DNA of 64,000 nucleotides from an uncultured Granulosicoccaceae bacterium. GTDB lineage: Bacteria; Pseudomonadota; Gammaproteobacteria; Granulosicoccales; Granulosicoccaceae. The notes under the pieces are model-generated. The model searched no databases. It was not told where the DNA came from and saw only the letters and a program-made list of their open reading frames with translations. Positions 24,503-35,100 of this stretch are shown here, one piece after another. The stretch lies in NCBI GenBank assembly GCA_937927895.1, contig CALGKA010000061.1, positions 1 through 64,000 on the forward strand. The letters run 5' to 3'. Positions within the stretch are counted from its first letter, which is position 1. Each line of letters starts with the position of its first letter. Both the position numbers and the translations under genes were made by a program.

Positions 24503-25261
24503 ATGAAGAGAATACAGATTAACAAACAACTCCAGAAGACCTTTATAGGCGCTGCAATTGTCGCGGCAACTTGCGTTTCAGGGCCGGCGTTATCGCAAAC
24601 ACAAACACTTGAATTGGCAGCGGTTGTTAAGTCGGACGATACAGCAATTTTATCTAGCCAGATGGACGGGCTACTAACAAAAGTGCATGCTCGTGTCGGA
24701 GATACATTTACAAAAGGCGATGTTCTTTTATCTATTGAATGCACTTTGCAATCGGCAGCACTCGCTAAAGCCAGGGCAGAAGTTGAGTATGCGCGCAATG
24801 AATATAAATCTACCAGCGCGCTAGAGGCGCTTAATTCTACCACTAAGGTTCAGGTGGCGCGCAGTGCGGCGGAATTCGCCAAAGCAAAAGCAGAAATGCA
24901 AGCGGCAGATTTTAGAGTCAGCCAATGTCAAGTTCTGGCGCCTTTTGATGGGACTGTGATTCAAAGCTGGGCCAAAACGCATGAGTCTGTTAATGCGAAA
25001 TCCAAATTACTAGAGATAGTTAATAACAACAACTTAACCGCTGAATTTCTAGCACCGTCAAACGCTATCAACGATCTTACCACTGGCCGTTCATTTAAGT
25101 TGTTAGTCAGTGAGACCGGTAAAGGCTACACAGCCACTATAGATAAGGTAATTCCGTTTGTAGATTCGGTGAGTCAAACCGTAAAGGTGATTAGTCGCTT
25201 AGATTCTAATGATACCGGGCTCTGGGCTGGCATGAGTGGTTTAGTCATTCTAGATGAATGA
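24503..25261 (+). CDS. HlyD/RND-type periplasmic adaptor
   Basis: This protein is 252 residues, starting at the ATG at 24503 behind an AAGGGA site; the longer open frame overlaps the previous gene without support. A signal sequence ends PALSQ. The protein is a short membrane-fusion adaptor: a lipoyl half (LSSQMDGLLTKVHARVGDTF), a helical hairpin rich in Ala/Lys/Glu (about residues 80-130), the second lipoyl half (CQVLAPFDGTVIQSWAK) and a beta-barrel ending GLWAGMSGLVILDE. Adaptors bridge an inner-membrane component and a TolC duct. At 252 residues it is shorter than AcrA or HlyD and lacks a large membrane-proximal domain. Confidence 0.92.
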   Translation: MKRIQINKQLQKTFIGAAIVAATCVSGPALSQTQTLELAAVVKSDDTAILSSQMDGLLTKVHARVGDTFTKGDVLLSIECTLQSAALAKARAEVEYARNEYKSTSALEALNSTTKVQVARSAAEFAKAKAEMQAADFRVSQCQVLAPFDGTVIQSWAKTHESVNAKSKLLEIVNNNNLTAEFLAPSNAINDLTTGRSFKLLVSETGKGYTATIDKVIPFVDSVSQTVKVISRLDSNDTGLWAGMSGLVILDE

Positions 25262-25326
25262 AAGATTAAGGAGTAGTTAACCGTGGTTTGTACACCTTCT
25301 TAAAAATAGTTAACCAGTAGAGTAGA

Positions 25327-26673
25327 ATGCAAGACAAGTTAATTAGTCGACTCACTGATTTCATACAGTTTGAGCAAGAGATACGAAACGCTACCAGTAT
25401 TGAAGCGTTAGGGTTTACGGCGTGCAATTACTTGCGTCGTCTGTTGGCCTATGATGTTGCTTTGTTGTTGTTAGAGAAATCGAAAAGTCAGAGAGTTCTT
25501 AGTATCTCAGGTGTGTCTGACTTTGACCCGCGTTCACCTTTGGTTACTGCGGTTGAATCCCTTTGCAATAACCCGCAAGTACCTTTGCAAAGTGCACACG
25601 TGCACCTAACCCGTGAGTTGCCACGTGATACGGCACAGAAGCTCTCTGATATTCAGTTGCAACAGGTAGCGACAGTAGGGCTTAAGCCTGTAAATGGTAA
25701 ACATAACAATAGTAAAAATTCTACATTGGTGCTTACTCGTGATAAGCCATGGCAAAAACACGAGATTCAACTGTTACAACAAGTAGGCGATGTACTCGCC
25801 CATGCGATATCGGCATTGCAGAAAAGCCGCCGCATGCCGTTGATAAAAACACTGATACCTGGAGTCAAGCCGGATTGGCGCTGGGCTGTTTGTGGCTTGT
25901 TATTGGTATCAATAATTCCTGTGCCTCAAAGTGTTGTTGCAAGCGCCGAGGTAACCGCAAAATCACCGCTGGTGGTGGCCTCTGGTCTGAATGGTGTAGT
26001 GGAAGAAATATTGGTGCGGCCAAATGAACAGGTTACCAAGGGGCAACTTTTGTTGCGCTTTGACAGTACTGATCTTAGTCATAGAAAGAACACACTGCAG
26101 CAGGAACTTTCCTTAGCGCAAGAGCGCTTGCGCAAGGCGCGTCAACATTCTCTAAATTCAACCATTGAACGTAGTGAGTTTGCGGAGCTTGAATCGCAAA
26201 TAGAGCTAAAGCAATTAGAACTGGATTACATTAATGAGTCAATCACACGCTTAGAGTTACGCGCTGACTCTGATGGCGTGGTGTTGTTTAGTCGCGCTCA
26301 GGACTGGATGGGGCGAGTCGTTTCTACCGGCGAAAAAATTATGGAAATAGCCGATGCCGAAGACAACCAGTTCGAAATATGGGTGGCGGCCAATGATGCT
26401 ATTGAAATAAACGAAGGAAGGGCCATTAAATTTTTCCCCGATGCGCAACCTTTACAATCGGTTAAAGGGTCAATAGATTCTGTTGGATTTTTTGCCACCT
26501 TATCAAATACTGATGAGCTGGCCTACAGGGTAGTGGCGGCACCGTCTGACGAGCAAGATACTCTTCGCTTAGGTATGAAAGGCACAGCGCGGCTGTACGG
26601 TAAAAAAGTATCGTTGGCATACCATGTATTACGCAAGCCAATTAGTGCCATTCGCAAAACAGTTGGCGTATAG
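25327..26673 (+). CDS. HlyD-like adaptor with N-terminal GAF-like domain
   Basis: This 448-residue protein has two parts. Residues 1 to about 165 look like a cytoplasmic GAF-type sensor: SIEALGFTACNYLRRLLAYDVALLLLEKS and NSTLVLTRDKPWQKHEIQLLQQVGDVLAHAISAL, the usual last GAF helix. One membrane helix follows (WAVCGLLLVSIIPVPQSVVA), then a periplasmic HlyD adaptor. That adaptor has a lipoyl half (ASGLNGVVEEILVRPNEQVT), a helical hairpin (about residues 255-305), a second lipoyl half (LRADSDGVVLFSR) and a beta-barrel. The fusion could let a cytoplasmic ligand gate export. Its stop is 2 bases before the next start, so the two proteins are made together and may form one complex. Confidence 0.9.
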   Translation: MQDKLISRLTDFIQFEQEIRNATSIEALGFTACNYLRRLLAYDVALLLLEKSKSQRVLSISGVSDFDPRSPLVTAVESLCNNPQVPLQSAHVHLTRELPRDTAQKLSDIQLQQVATVGLKPVNGKHNNSKNSTLVLTRDKPWQKHEIQLLQQVGDVLAHAISALQKSRRMPLIKTLIPGVKPDWRWAVCGLLLVSIIPVPQSVVASAEVTAKSPLVVASGLNGVVEEILVRPNEQVTKGQLLLRFDSTDLSHRKNTLQQELSLAQERLRKARQHSLNSTIERSEFAELESQIELKQLELDYINESITRLELRADSDGVVLFSRAQDWMGRVVSTGEKIMEIADAEDNQFEIWVAANDAIEINEGRAIKFFPDAQPLQSVKGSIDSVGFFATLSNTDELAYRVVAAPSDEQDTLRLGMKGTARLYGKKVSLAYHVLRKPISAIRKTVGV

Positions 26674-26675
26674 TT

Positions 26676-29012
26676 GTGAATGCGCTGGAGCCGACGAGCC
26701 CTGTTAGGGGTAAGCAAAAAGCAGATGGTTGCCCGGCGCATGCCGGACATGCGAGTGTGTCTGAGCTTATTGGTCTTGAGTCTACCGTTGCGCGACAATC
26801 TGCGCCTGCACCGTCAGAAACACTATATAACAGATTATCGGGTCAAGCTACGACAGATCATGTAGTAGAGTCTTCCAGCTCTGATCAACCGATAGAAACG
26901 CTGCCTGTTTTGCGATCTGATTTGGTATTGCATCCTGCGCAGTTTGACAAGGGCGGACAACCTAAATGGACGCTGCATGATCCAATCAGAGGAAAGTATT
27001 ATAGGCTGGCGTGGCTTGAATTTGAATTGCTGAGTCGTTGGCATTTGAACGATGCTAACAAGCTACTGAACACAGTCAATGCCGAAACAACACTTTATGT
27101 GAGTCGAACGCATGTTGATGCTTTGCTCTCTATGCTTAAGAGCAACGAATTAACTCAAGCGCGATCTGATCATGATTTGCAACTGTTGAGTTCAAAACAG
27201 AAAAAGCCTGATGACCTCACTGTAAATTCGACTCTGAAGTCGGCATTTACTTTTTCAATGTTCTATCGAAAGCCATTGCTTAACCCGGATGCTTTTTTAA
27301 CCAATACGAATCGACTACTGCAGCCGCTGTATGCTGCAAAAAAAGCTATGTTGGTAGCGTGGTTGTGCATGGCTGCTATCGCCCTGTATGGAGTAGGCGC
27401 CCATTGGTTTGAGTTTCGTAGCACGTTTACGCAATTTATGACACCCGAAGGCTTTTCTGTTTTTGCGCTTGTTCTGGTGCTGATCAATGCTCTACATGAG
27501 GTGGGTCATGGACTAGTGGCGAAGCATTATAACTGCAGGGTGACTGAAATGGGAGTGGCGCTTATTTTTATGCTGCCAGTTTGCTATTGCGATACAAGTG
27601 ATACGTGGCGACTCACCGATAATCACAAAAGGCTGCTAGTGAGTGCTGGTGGAATAGTAATGGAGCTTGGCATTGCGACGATTGCTTGCTTGTGTTGGTT
27701 GGTATTGCCTGACGGTTTGCTCAGAACGCTGGCGTTCTTTTTAACAGTGACCTCCCTTGCTGCCACGTTGTTCATTAACTTGAACCCATTTATGAAGTTT
27801 GATGGCTACTATATTCTGGCAGATTCACTTGGCGTAGATAACTTACAGACAAAGTCGTTTAGTAATCTACGTTGGCAACTGCGCCGTTGGTTTACCGGTG
27901 TTAAAGAAGATAAGCCTTATAGAATCCCTGAAAGTAGTCATCGGCTAATGAACCTGTATGCCTTTAGCACCTGGATCTACCGGCTTGTTTTGTATTTTAC
28001 CATTTGTTGGATGGTCTATCAGTTCTGGTTTAAGGCCCTGGGACTTTTGCTATTGATTGGAGTATTTGTAACCATGATTGCCACACCCGTAATAAAAGAA
28101 TCAGCACAGTATGTTAGCTCTATTAAAAGAACCGGTATCAATATAAGAAGCGGCCTTTTTTCAATGGGCTTAGTGGCTATGTTGGCGCTGTTGGTGGTGC
28201 CATTACCGCGAAAAGTAACGGCGCCGGCGGTGTTAAGTAGTGTGCATACCTCAATGCTTTTTGCCACTAGTGCCGCACAAGTTAGCGCAGTGCATTTTGG
28301 GTTAGGTGACAACATAACAGAAGGACAAAAGTTATTGACGCTTTCGAACCCTGAATTTGAATACCAAAACGCCAAACTGAAGCGGGAGTTAGCCACTCTT
28401 AGAAAAAGAAAGCAGCTGGAAACACAGTGGCGCGCTAGTACTAGTGTCACAGAGGTCGGTGAATACGATATTGCTGCTCTAATGGCGTCGCTAAAAGAAA
28501 ATGAAGAACACATGAGCTCGCTTGAGCTTTTAGCGTCTGCGGATTCAACCGTAACTTCTGTGCCCGCATGGCTTACTGAAGGTGTGTGGGTTGATGCTAA
28601 TACAGAGCTGGCAGAGCTTGCTTCAAAGAGAAAGATAGAGGTGCGGGCTTATGTGCCTGCGGCCAGGCGTGGTCTGCTCAAAGAAGGTGGTGTTACTTTC
28701 TACTCTAGTACTAGCGGTAGGCGTGTAGGCCTCGATATCAAGACTATTGGAGATTCAAGTATTGATAGGCTGAATGATAAAGCACTTGCGGTTACCAATG
28801 GTGGTGATATAGCCGTTTCGAAAACTGCTGTTGGACAGCTACAACCAATACAGGATTGGGTGCTGGCGGTACTGACACCGGCAGATGGATCTGAACTTGA
28901 AATCAATAAAGAAACAAGTGGGTACGTGCTTTTTCCCGCTACTGCAAAGAGTCTGCTAGTAAGTGCTTTTGACAGGCTCTACGGTGTAGTTATCAGGGAA
29001 AGCGGGTTTTAG
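26676..29012 (+). CDS. M50 (site-2-protease-like) membrane protein with adaptor-like C-terminus
   Basis: This 778-residue inner-membrane protein starts with GTG, 2 bases after the previous gene. Residues about 80-190 resemble a PqqD-like or winged-helix region (LHPAQFDKGG, WTLHDPIRGKYYRLAWLEFE). Several membrane helices follow with a site-2-protease active site: HEVGH at residues 274-278 and NPFMKFDG at 370-377, giving two His, Glu and Asp for zinc. After the last helix (MGLVAMLALLVVPLP) comes a periplasmic HlyD-like tail with a lipoyl half (VSAVHFGLGDNITEGQKLLTLSNP), a short coiled coil and barrel segments. This combination of intramembrane protease and adaptor replaces the ATPase expected in type I export. 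It may process or gate the giant protein encoded next. Confidence 0.9.
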   Translation: MNALEPTSPVRGKQKADGCPAHAGHASVSELIGLESTVARQSAPAPSETLYNRLSGQATTDHVVESSSSDQPIETLPVLRSDLVLHPAQFDKGGQPKWTLHDPIRGKYYRLAWLEFELLSRWHLNDANKLLNTVNAETTLYVSRTHVDALLSMLKSNELTQARSDHDLQLLSSKQKKPDDLTVNSTLKSAFTFSMFYRKPLLNPDAFLTNTNRLLQPLYAAKKAMLVAWLCMAAIALYGVGAHWFEFRSTFTQFMTPEGFSVFALVLVLINALHEVGHGLVAKHYNCRVTEMGVALIFMLPVCYCDTSDTWRLTDNHKRLLVSAGGIVMELGIATIACLCWLVLPDGLLRTLAFFLTVTSLAATLFINLNPFMKFDGYYILADSLGVDNLQTKSFSNLRWQLRRWFTGVKEDKPYRIPESSHRLMNLYAFSTWIYRLVLYFTICWMVYQFWFKALGLLLLIGVFVTMIATPVIKESAQYVSSIKRTGINIRSGLFSMGLVAMLALLVVPLPRKVTAPAVLSSVHTSMLFATSAAQVSAVHFGLGDNITEGQKLLTLSNPEFEYQNAKLKRELATLRKRKQLETQWRASTSVTEVGEYDIAALMASLKENEEHMSSLELLASADSTVTSVPAWLTEGVWVDANTELAELASKRKIEVRAYVPAARRGLLKEGGVTFYSSTSGRRVGLDIKTIGDSSIDRLNDKALAVTNGGDIAVSKTAVGQLQPIQDWVLAVLTPADGSELEINKETSGYVLFPATAKSLLVSAFDRLYGVVIRESGF

Positions 29013-29105
29013 CTTAACCCACAGTAGTACTAAACATATTTCAGTTTGCAGCAATAAGCTCCGCTTTATCTGCAAGCGATCCATAGATTTACGGAGTGTC
29101 GTTTC

Positions 29106-32100
29106 ATGTTAAAGAACATGTTAAAACGCAAAGCAACTACAACGAACCTTGACAAGGCTGGTGCGCCTGGTCATTGGAGTGAAGGTTTGTATCCGCCATC
29201 TGAAGCGATGCCACTTGAGCCGCGCATTATGTTGGACGGTGCGGCGCCCGCAATGCTTGTTGATGCCATAGACGAACTAGGGGCAGATGCTCATTCTGTA
29301 GAGGTTGAAACCCACAAAGATACTCAGTCTAAAGAGTCGCAATACCCTGCATCAACCTTAACGGTGGGTGAGTCGAAGCGCAATGAAGTAGTGATTGTCG
29401 ATACTACAATAGATGGGTATCAGGAGTTACTGAGTGATCTTGTCGGTAATACCGATGAGCTCTATTGGCAAACTGACGAGACTACAGGAATTGAGTCTAT
29501 AATTGCAGAGCAACACGACCGACTAGTCTCAATATATGCTGTTGACGGCCAGCAATCTGGTTTAAAAAGTATTACAGAAATTCTTAGCGCCCAAGTTGAT
29601 ATCGATGCAGTTCATGTGCTGTCTCATGGCACCGAAGCAGGGCTGATATTTAACGGTAGTGTGATAGGCACAGACCTACTGAAAAATAATGCTAACGCTG
29701 TTGCAAGTTGGGGTGATTGCTTAACAGCAGATGGCGATATTTTATTGTACGGCTGTGACACAGGTGTGGCAGGTGCAGGTGTAGAGTTTGTACAGCAGTT
29801 GTCAGCACTGACACAAGCCGATATTGCAGCTTCGGATGATCCCACAGGGAGCTCACTTAATAACGGTGACTGGGATCTTGAAGTTAGCAGTGGTCCAATA
29901 GAAACTGAGTTGGTAACAGAAGAACAAGCACAGGTAGCGTTTGTAGGTTTGCTTAGTGCTGATCCGGTTGCAACTGTAGATACTCCCGCTTCGGGGTTCA
30001 TTAACGAAGCCTTTGAATTTACTGTCACCGCAGACAATAACGGTACTGATACTGGGTATTCGCCGTACCTAAACGTGTTTGTAGAACCAGGTGTTAACGT
30101 TAACAGTGCCTCGCTTTTTGGCAGCACATTGGCAACGCAATCTTATACATGGGATGCTGTCAGCAGTAGCTGGTTGGATAGCGCAAGCAACTCACTAACA
30201 GAGCACCCATTGGACCCTGCCATATCATTGCCAGCTGCACCCGCAGTTAATGGGTCAGAATGGATCCTGGTTGACTTGCCCTATGGCAGTTACGTGCCTT
30301 CACAACCTCCGGCTGAGATTCTATTTGACGCAACATTAGACCCGTCGCAAGGGGCGGCACTAGGGCAGCCAATAGGCATTACAGCACAAATGGGTTTTGA
30401 GTTAGGCGAAGATCCGTATAATAATCCGGATACGGATGCACCGATTGTAGGGCCACTCAATAGCGAGACAATCACACCAACGGTTCTTCAGATCGAAAAG
30501 ACTGCCGATAACTATACGCCGGCTGTCATTGGTGAATTGGAAAATGCCACGGGTCCAAATAACCCCACCACATTTATACTGACCGTTGATCTGGCTGACG
30601 GGCAAACGGTCGACAATATATTACTGAGTGATGTAGTGCCGAATAACGTGCATTACCTAGGAAGTTTGACGGTAGCAGGGTCGGGTAGTCAGGTGAGCCT
30701 TGGTACTTCAGATGCCACTATCGGGGTGCACAATAACAACGAACTAACGGTGAGCTTTGCAAGTGTTACCGGTACCGCATCGGACGACGATATACTCATT
30801 ACCTACCAAGGTTATATACCTGAAGTTGACGCCAATGGTGACCCAATATTAGGTGCTACTAGTGGCAGCCCTGTAGGCCCGGTTGAAAACACGGTAGATA
30901 TAACTGGTCTGTCCGGGGGGGTGATGGTATCGGGCTCAGATACCATTGAGATCAATCCACAAGCGGTTGCGATACAAAAAGCGTCCACCATACTCGATAG
31001 CACCGGGACGACTGTCGCAAGAAATACCATTCTCCCGGGGGACCTCCTTGAGTGGTCTCTGACCATTCAGGTGTCAGATTACTTTTCAATGGAAAATTTC
31101 GAAATCACTGACAATTTTAGTGATGGTCAGCTGTATGTTGCAGGCAGTGAATCTGTTGAATTATTTCACAACGGAACTGCAACCGGGCCTTCAAGTATTT
31201 CAGCGACTAACGTCACTCTAGGGACAATTGACCCTGCAACTGGTCTCACTGAAGTGGCTTATGATTTGTCTAATATCATTGCAACTGAATTGCCCGCAAG
31301 TGCCGGCGTTCTTGATGGTGATCTAGTAGACGGAACGCAATCTGGCAAGACTACCGCGCTGATAAAATTTCGCACGCAAGTGCAAGAAGAATTTCAATAT
31401 CCTTCAGTGCCAGGCGGCAACGCCAGTGTTGATGTTGGTGACGCGCTAACGAATAATGTAAACATATCATCAGAAGTAGAGGGTACTGGTAATACGGTTA
31501 CCAATGTGAGTACCGATAGAGTCCAGGTTGATATACCGGTTGCCACAAAAAGTATTTATGCGATTAACCAGGATACCGACAATTGGGATACTTCAGATCC
31601 AGAAATAGCACCAGGTGAAAGTATCACTTACCGTATTACCGTAGAGCTTCCTACCAGTGATGTTGAAAATCTAAATATTACAGATTACCTGCCACTGCCT
31701 ATTTTTAAGGCAGCGCCAAACTATGCGTATACAGGTATGTATTCGGGTGTTGATAATGTCCCGGCCCCTGGAGAATACGGCTTTGGACCGCTAACTGATC
31801 CAGCAGATTTTCCATCATATTTTTTTGATGCCACTGGTAACTCGCTAGATATTGCAAGTGTAACGGTTAGCAGTACCGATAATACAGTTAATTGGGATTT
31901 CGATGCGTTCAGTCAACCGAATTCTGGTGGTGGAGTTGTTGATCTCCTTTTTACTACAGCCACTGCTAACGTAAAGTTTGCAGATGGATTATCGCTTACC
32001 AATCAGGCGTTAGTATCATACGACAATACCAATAACCCTCAGGAACCGATTGGATCAATAATTTCTGTTAGCCCGATCGCACCCGATATAGCACTTACTA

Positions 32101-35100
32101 AAGGGGTTGTGTCGGTTGACTCTACTTCAACTGGCGCATTTACCCCGGCCGCTGTAGGGCCTGTTACTTTTAATGATGCTGGCACCGCTGGTGCTGCGTT
32201 TTCAGGTGCCGTGACTTCACCGGGTCTTATTGCTACGCCTATAGATTCTGATGTTAGTGGTCTGGATGCTGGTGATATTGTGCGCTTCGCCATCACCATA
32301 GAAAACAAAGGCAGTTTTGACGCGACCGATATTACTGTTAACGATAACTTTCCACCAGAGTTTGCCATTCCGCCTGGTGGTCTTAACATGACTGCAGCAT
32401 TGGGTGACGGCACGCCATTGGCCATTACCGGTGATCTCTTTAACACGTCAGGCTTGCCTGACTCAACCGGGGTGAGTTTCCAACAAGGTGGTAGTACTGC
32501 TTATATTGGTGCCGGCGAAGTCGATGACACTCTGATTACGGATGGCAGCAATATTTTTGTACTCACCTATGATCTCATGGTGGGTACCAATGCCTTGCCT
32601 ATTAGCACACTTGAAAACACTGCTGATCTACTTACCTTTTCGGCAATTGCCGGTGGGGTAGATTACACCGATGGGGAAAACAACCCGGGCTGGACCGATG
32701 ACGCAAGTGTTACCACTGATACGCCTTCAATAGATAAGGGTTTAACCTCATCAGGAATCATTGATAGCACAAACCCTTTAAACCGTGCGGTACCCGGTGA
32801 GTTCATTGACTATCAAGTAGTAATTACGGTGCCTGAAGGGACATTCCCTGCAGCACAGATAAGAGACGATCTTGATGCAGATGTTAGGTTTCATGAGATA
32901 CTGGGCATAACAAGTAGTGCAGATGTCACGACTAGCCTTGCCAATGGTTTTAGTGATGTAGTATCACCGACACCAGGTACCACGGGCCTTACCTATTTTA
33001 ACTTAGGTGATATTACCAATACCAACACCGACAACAGTGTAGATGAAACAATAACAGTTGATTATAGGGTCTACGTAAAAAGCGACGCTAATGATTTTGC
33101 ACTCATTAGAAACCGTGCCTATATCTTTTGGGATACCACCGGAAATGGTAATCCTAACTTTCAGAACATATGGGATAGAGCACCCAACTTACGAGTAGTA
33201 ACGCCATTTCTTGATGTTCAAAAAGAAATAACAGGCCAACCACCTGTTGATGTGGGCGACACCGTTACCTATAGTATAACAATACAACATGAAAACACTA
33301 TTCTACCGACTTCAGATACGCATGCGTACAACGTTAATTTTAGCGATACGCTGCCATCTGAAATAGGCGGTATTTCTATTGTTTCAGTGGTAGATGGATC
33401 AGGGGCTGCGGTTCCGGGTTTTACGCTTTCAGGCAATACTATTGCTAATCCCGATTTTGATTTGCCCTATGGCGAATCAATTACCGTCACGGTAACCGGT
33501 ACCGTGAACTCTGCATCCGCGGGCGCTGAGGTTGTTAATACGGCTGACATAAGTTGGACAACCCTTGACCCGGACAATCCGGATGACGGTATAGATGCGG
33601 TTGAACCGACGCTGCTAGACAGTGACTCTGCATCTTATACTGTGACTGACCCGATATTAACCAAAAGTGTTGTCAGTACTGGCATCAATAGCACTACCAA
33701 TAATAATGCTCAAGTGGTGAACGGTGAATACGTCATCTACCGTTTGTCAATCAGTGTTCCTGAAGGCGTAACGCCCACGGCCTCTATTGTGGATCAACTG
33801 CCTTCTAATATAATTTACGATCCTACTTTTACACCTATTATTACCTTAAGTAGTGGTGATTTTGCCACTGAGTTGCCCGGTGTGCCACCCACGGTATCTG
33901 GAGGTGAAGTAACCTTCGATCTGGGCACGATTAAAAACAGCAATAATAACAATAACGTTATTGAAGCAATTACCATTGAGTATCGTGCCTATGTTTCGGG
34001 TGCAGCGCCAACCGATAACCCTACCAATGTCGCTGACTTCAGGTGGGATAAAGACGGCGATGGATCAAACACAGGCCCCAATGATGGATCCCAGATTAGT
34101 AGCACTTCGCTTGAGGTGGTAGAACCCATCCTGGACGTTATAAAGAGCGTTGTGCCTGGTACTGCCGATGCAGGTGATACAGTTGAATACACTATTGAAA
34201 TACAACACACACCAGCATCAGAGACAGATGCTTTTGACGTTGCATTTAAAGATGACTTGCCGATTGAGTTAGGATCAATATCTCTTGTCTCTGCACTAGA
34301 TAGCGGCGGTGCGGCGGTTGCGGGTTTTGCAGTTGTTGCTAATACGGTTTTCAACAATGATTTTGACTTACCGCTGGGCGAGACCATTACACTCACGGTT
34401 ACGGGTGTTGCTCAAACCAGTATTTCTGCGAGTACCACAGTATCTAACACGGCGGAATTAGAGTGGGATACGCTAGGAGACGATACACAAGGCAATCAAT
34501 TAGCCGAAGATACCAGGATTGCTACAAGTGAAGCAGACTTCATAGTACCATCACCTGAGTTTACAAAAACTCTGGTCAGTACTGGAATAGCCAATACAGA
34601 CAATGCGAACAATGAAGTAGTCGCCGGTGAGTATGCTACCTATCAATTGGAAGTAACAGTGCCGGAAGGCACGACGCCACTTGCGACGATTATAGATACA
34701 TTAGATGAAGACCTAATCTTTGACCCGACTTACACAGTTACAGTAGTAGCTAGTGCGAATGTTGTCTTTTCCGGTAGTCCAGCAGCGCCCTCTGTTTCCG
34801 GTAGTTTGGTTAAGTTTGACTTTGGCACAATTACAAACACCAATACCGATAATGCTGTTGACGATACCATTACGATCACTTATCGCGTTCACGCCAACAG
34901 GGATTTACAGCTCGCTGATGTACTAATAAATACCGCAGAGTTGCAGTGGGATTCTGATAACGACAATAACATTGATAATAATGATCTAACGCTAACCAGC
35001 GGCAATAGCTTGCTGGTAATAGCGCCAGAGCTACAGGTACTTAAGTCTATCAGTACCGTACCGATCGATGCGGGTGATACCGTTGTGTATGATTATGTCA

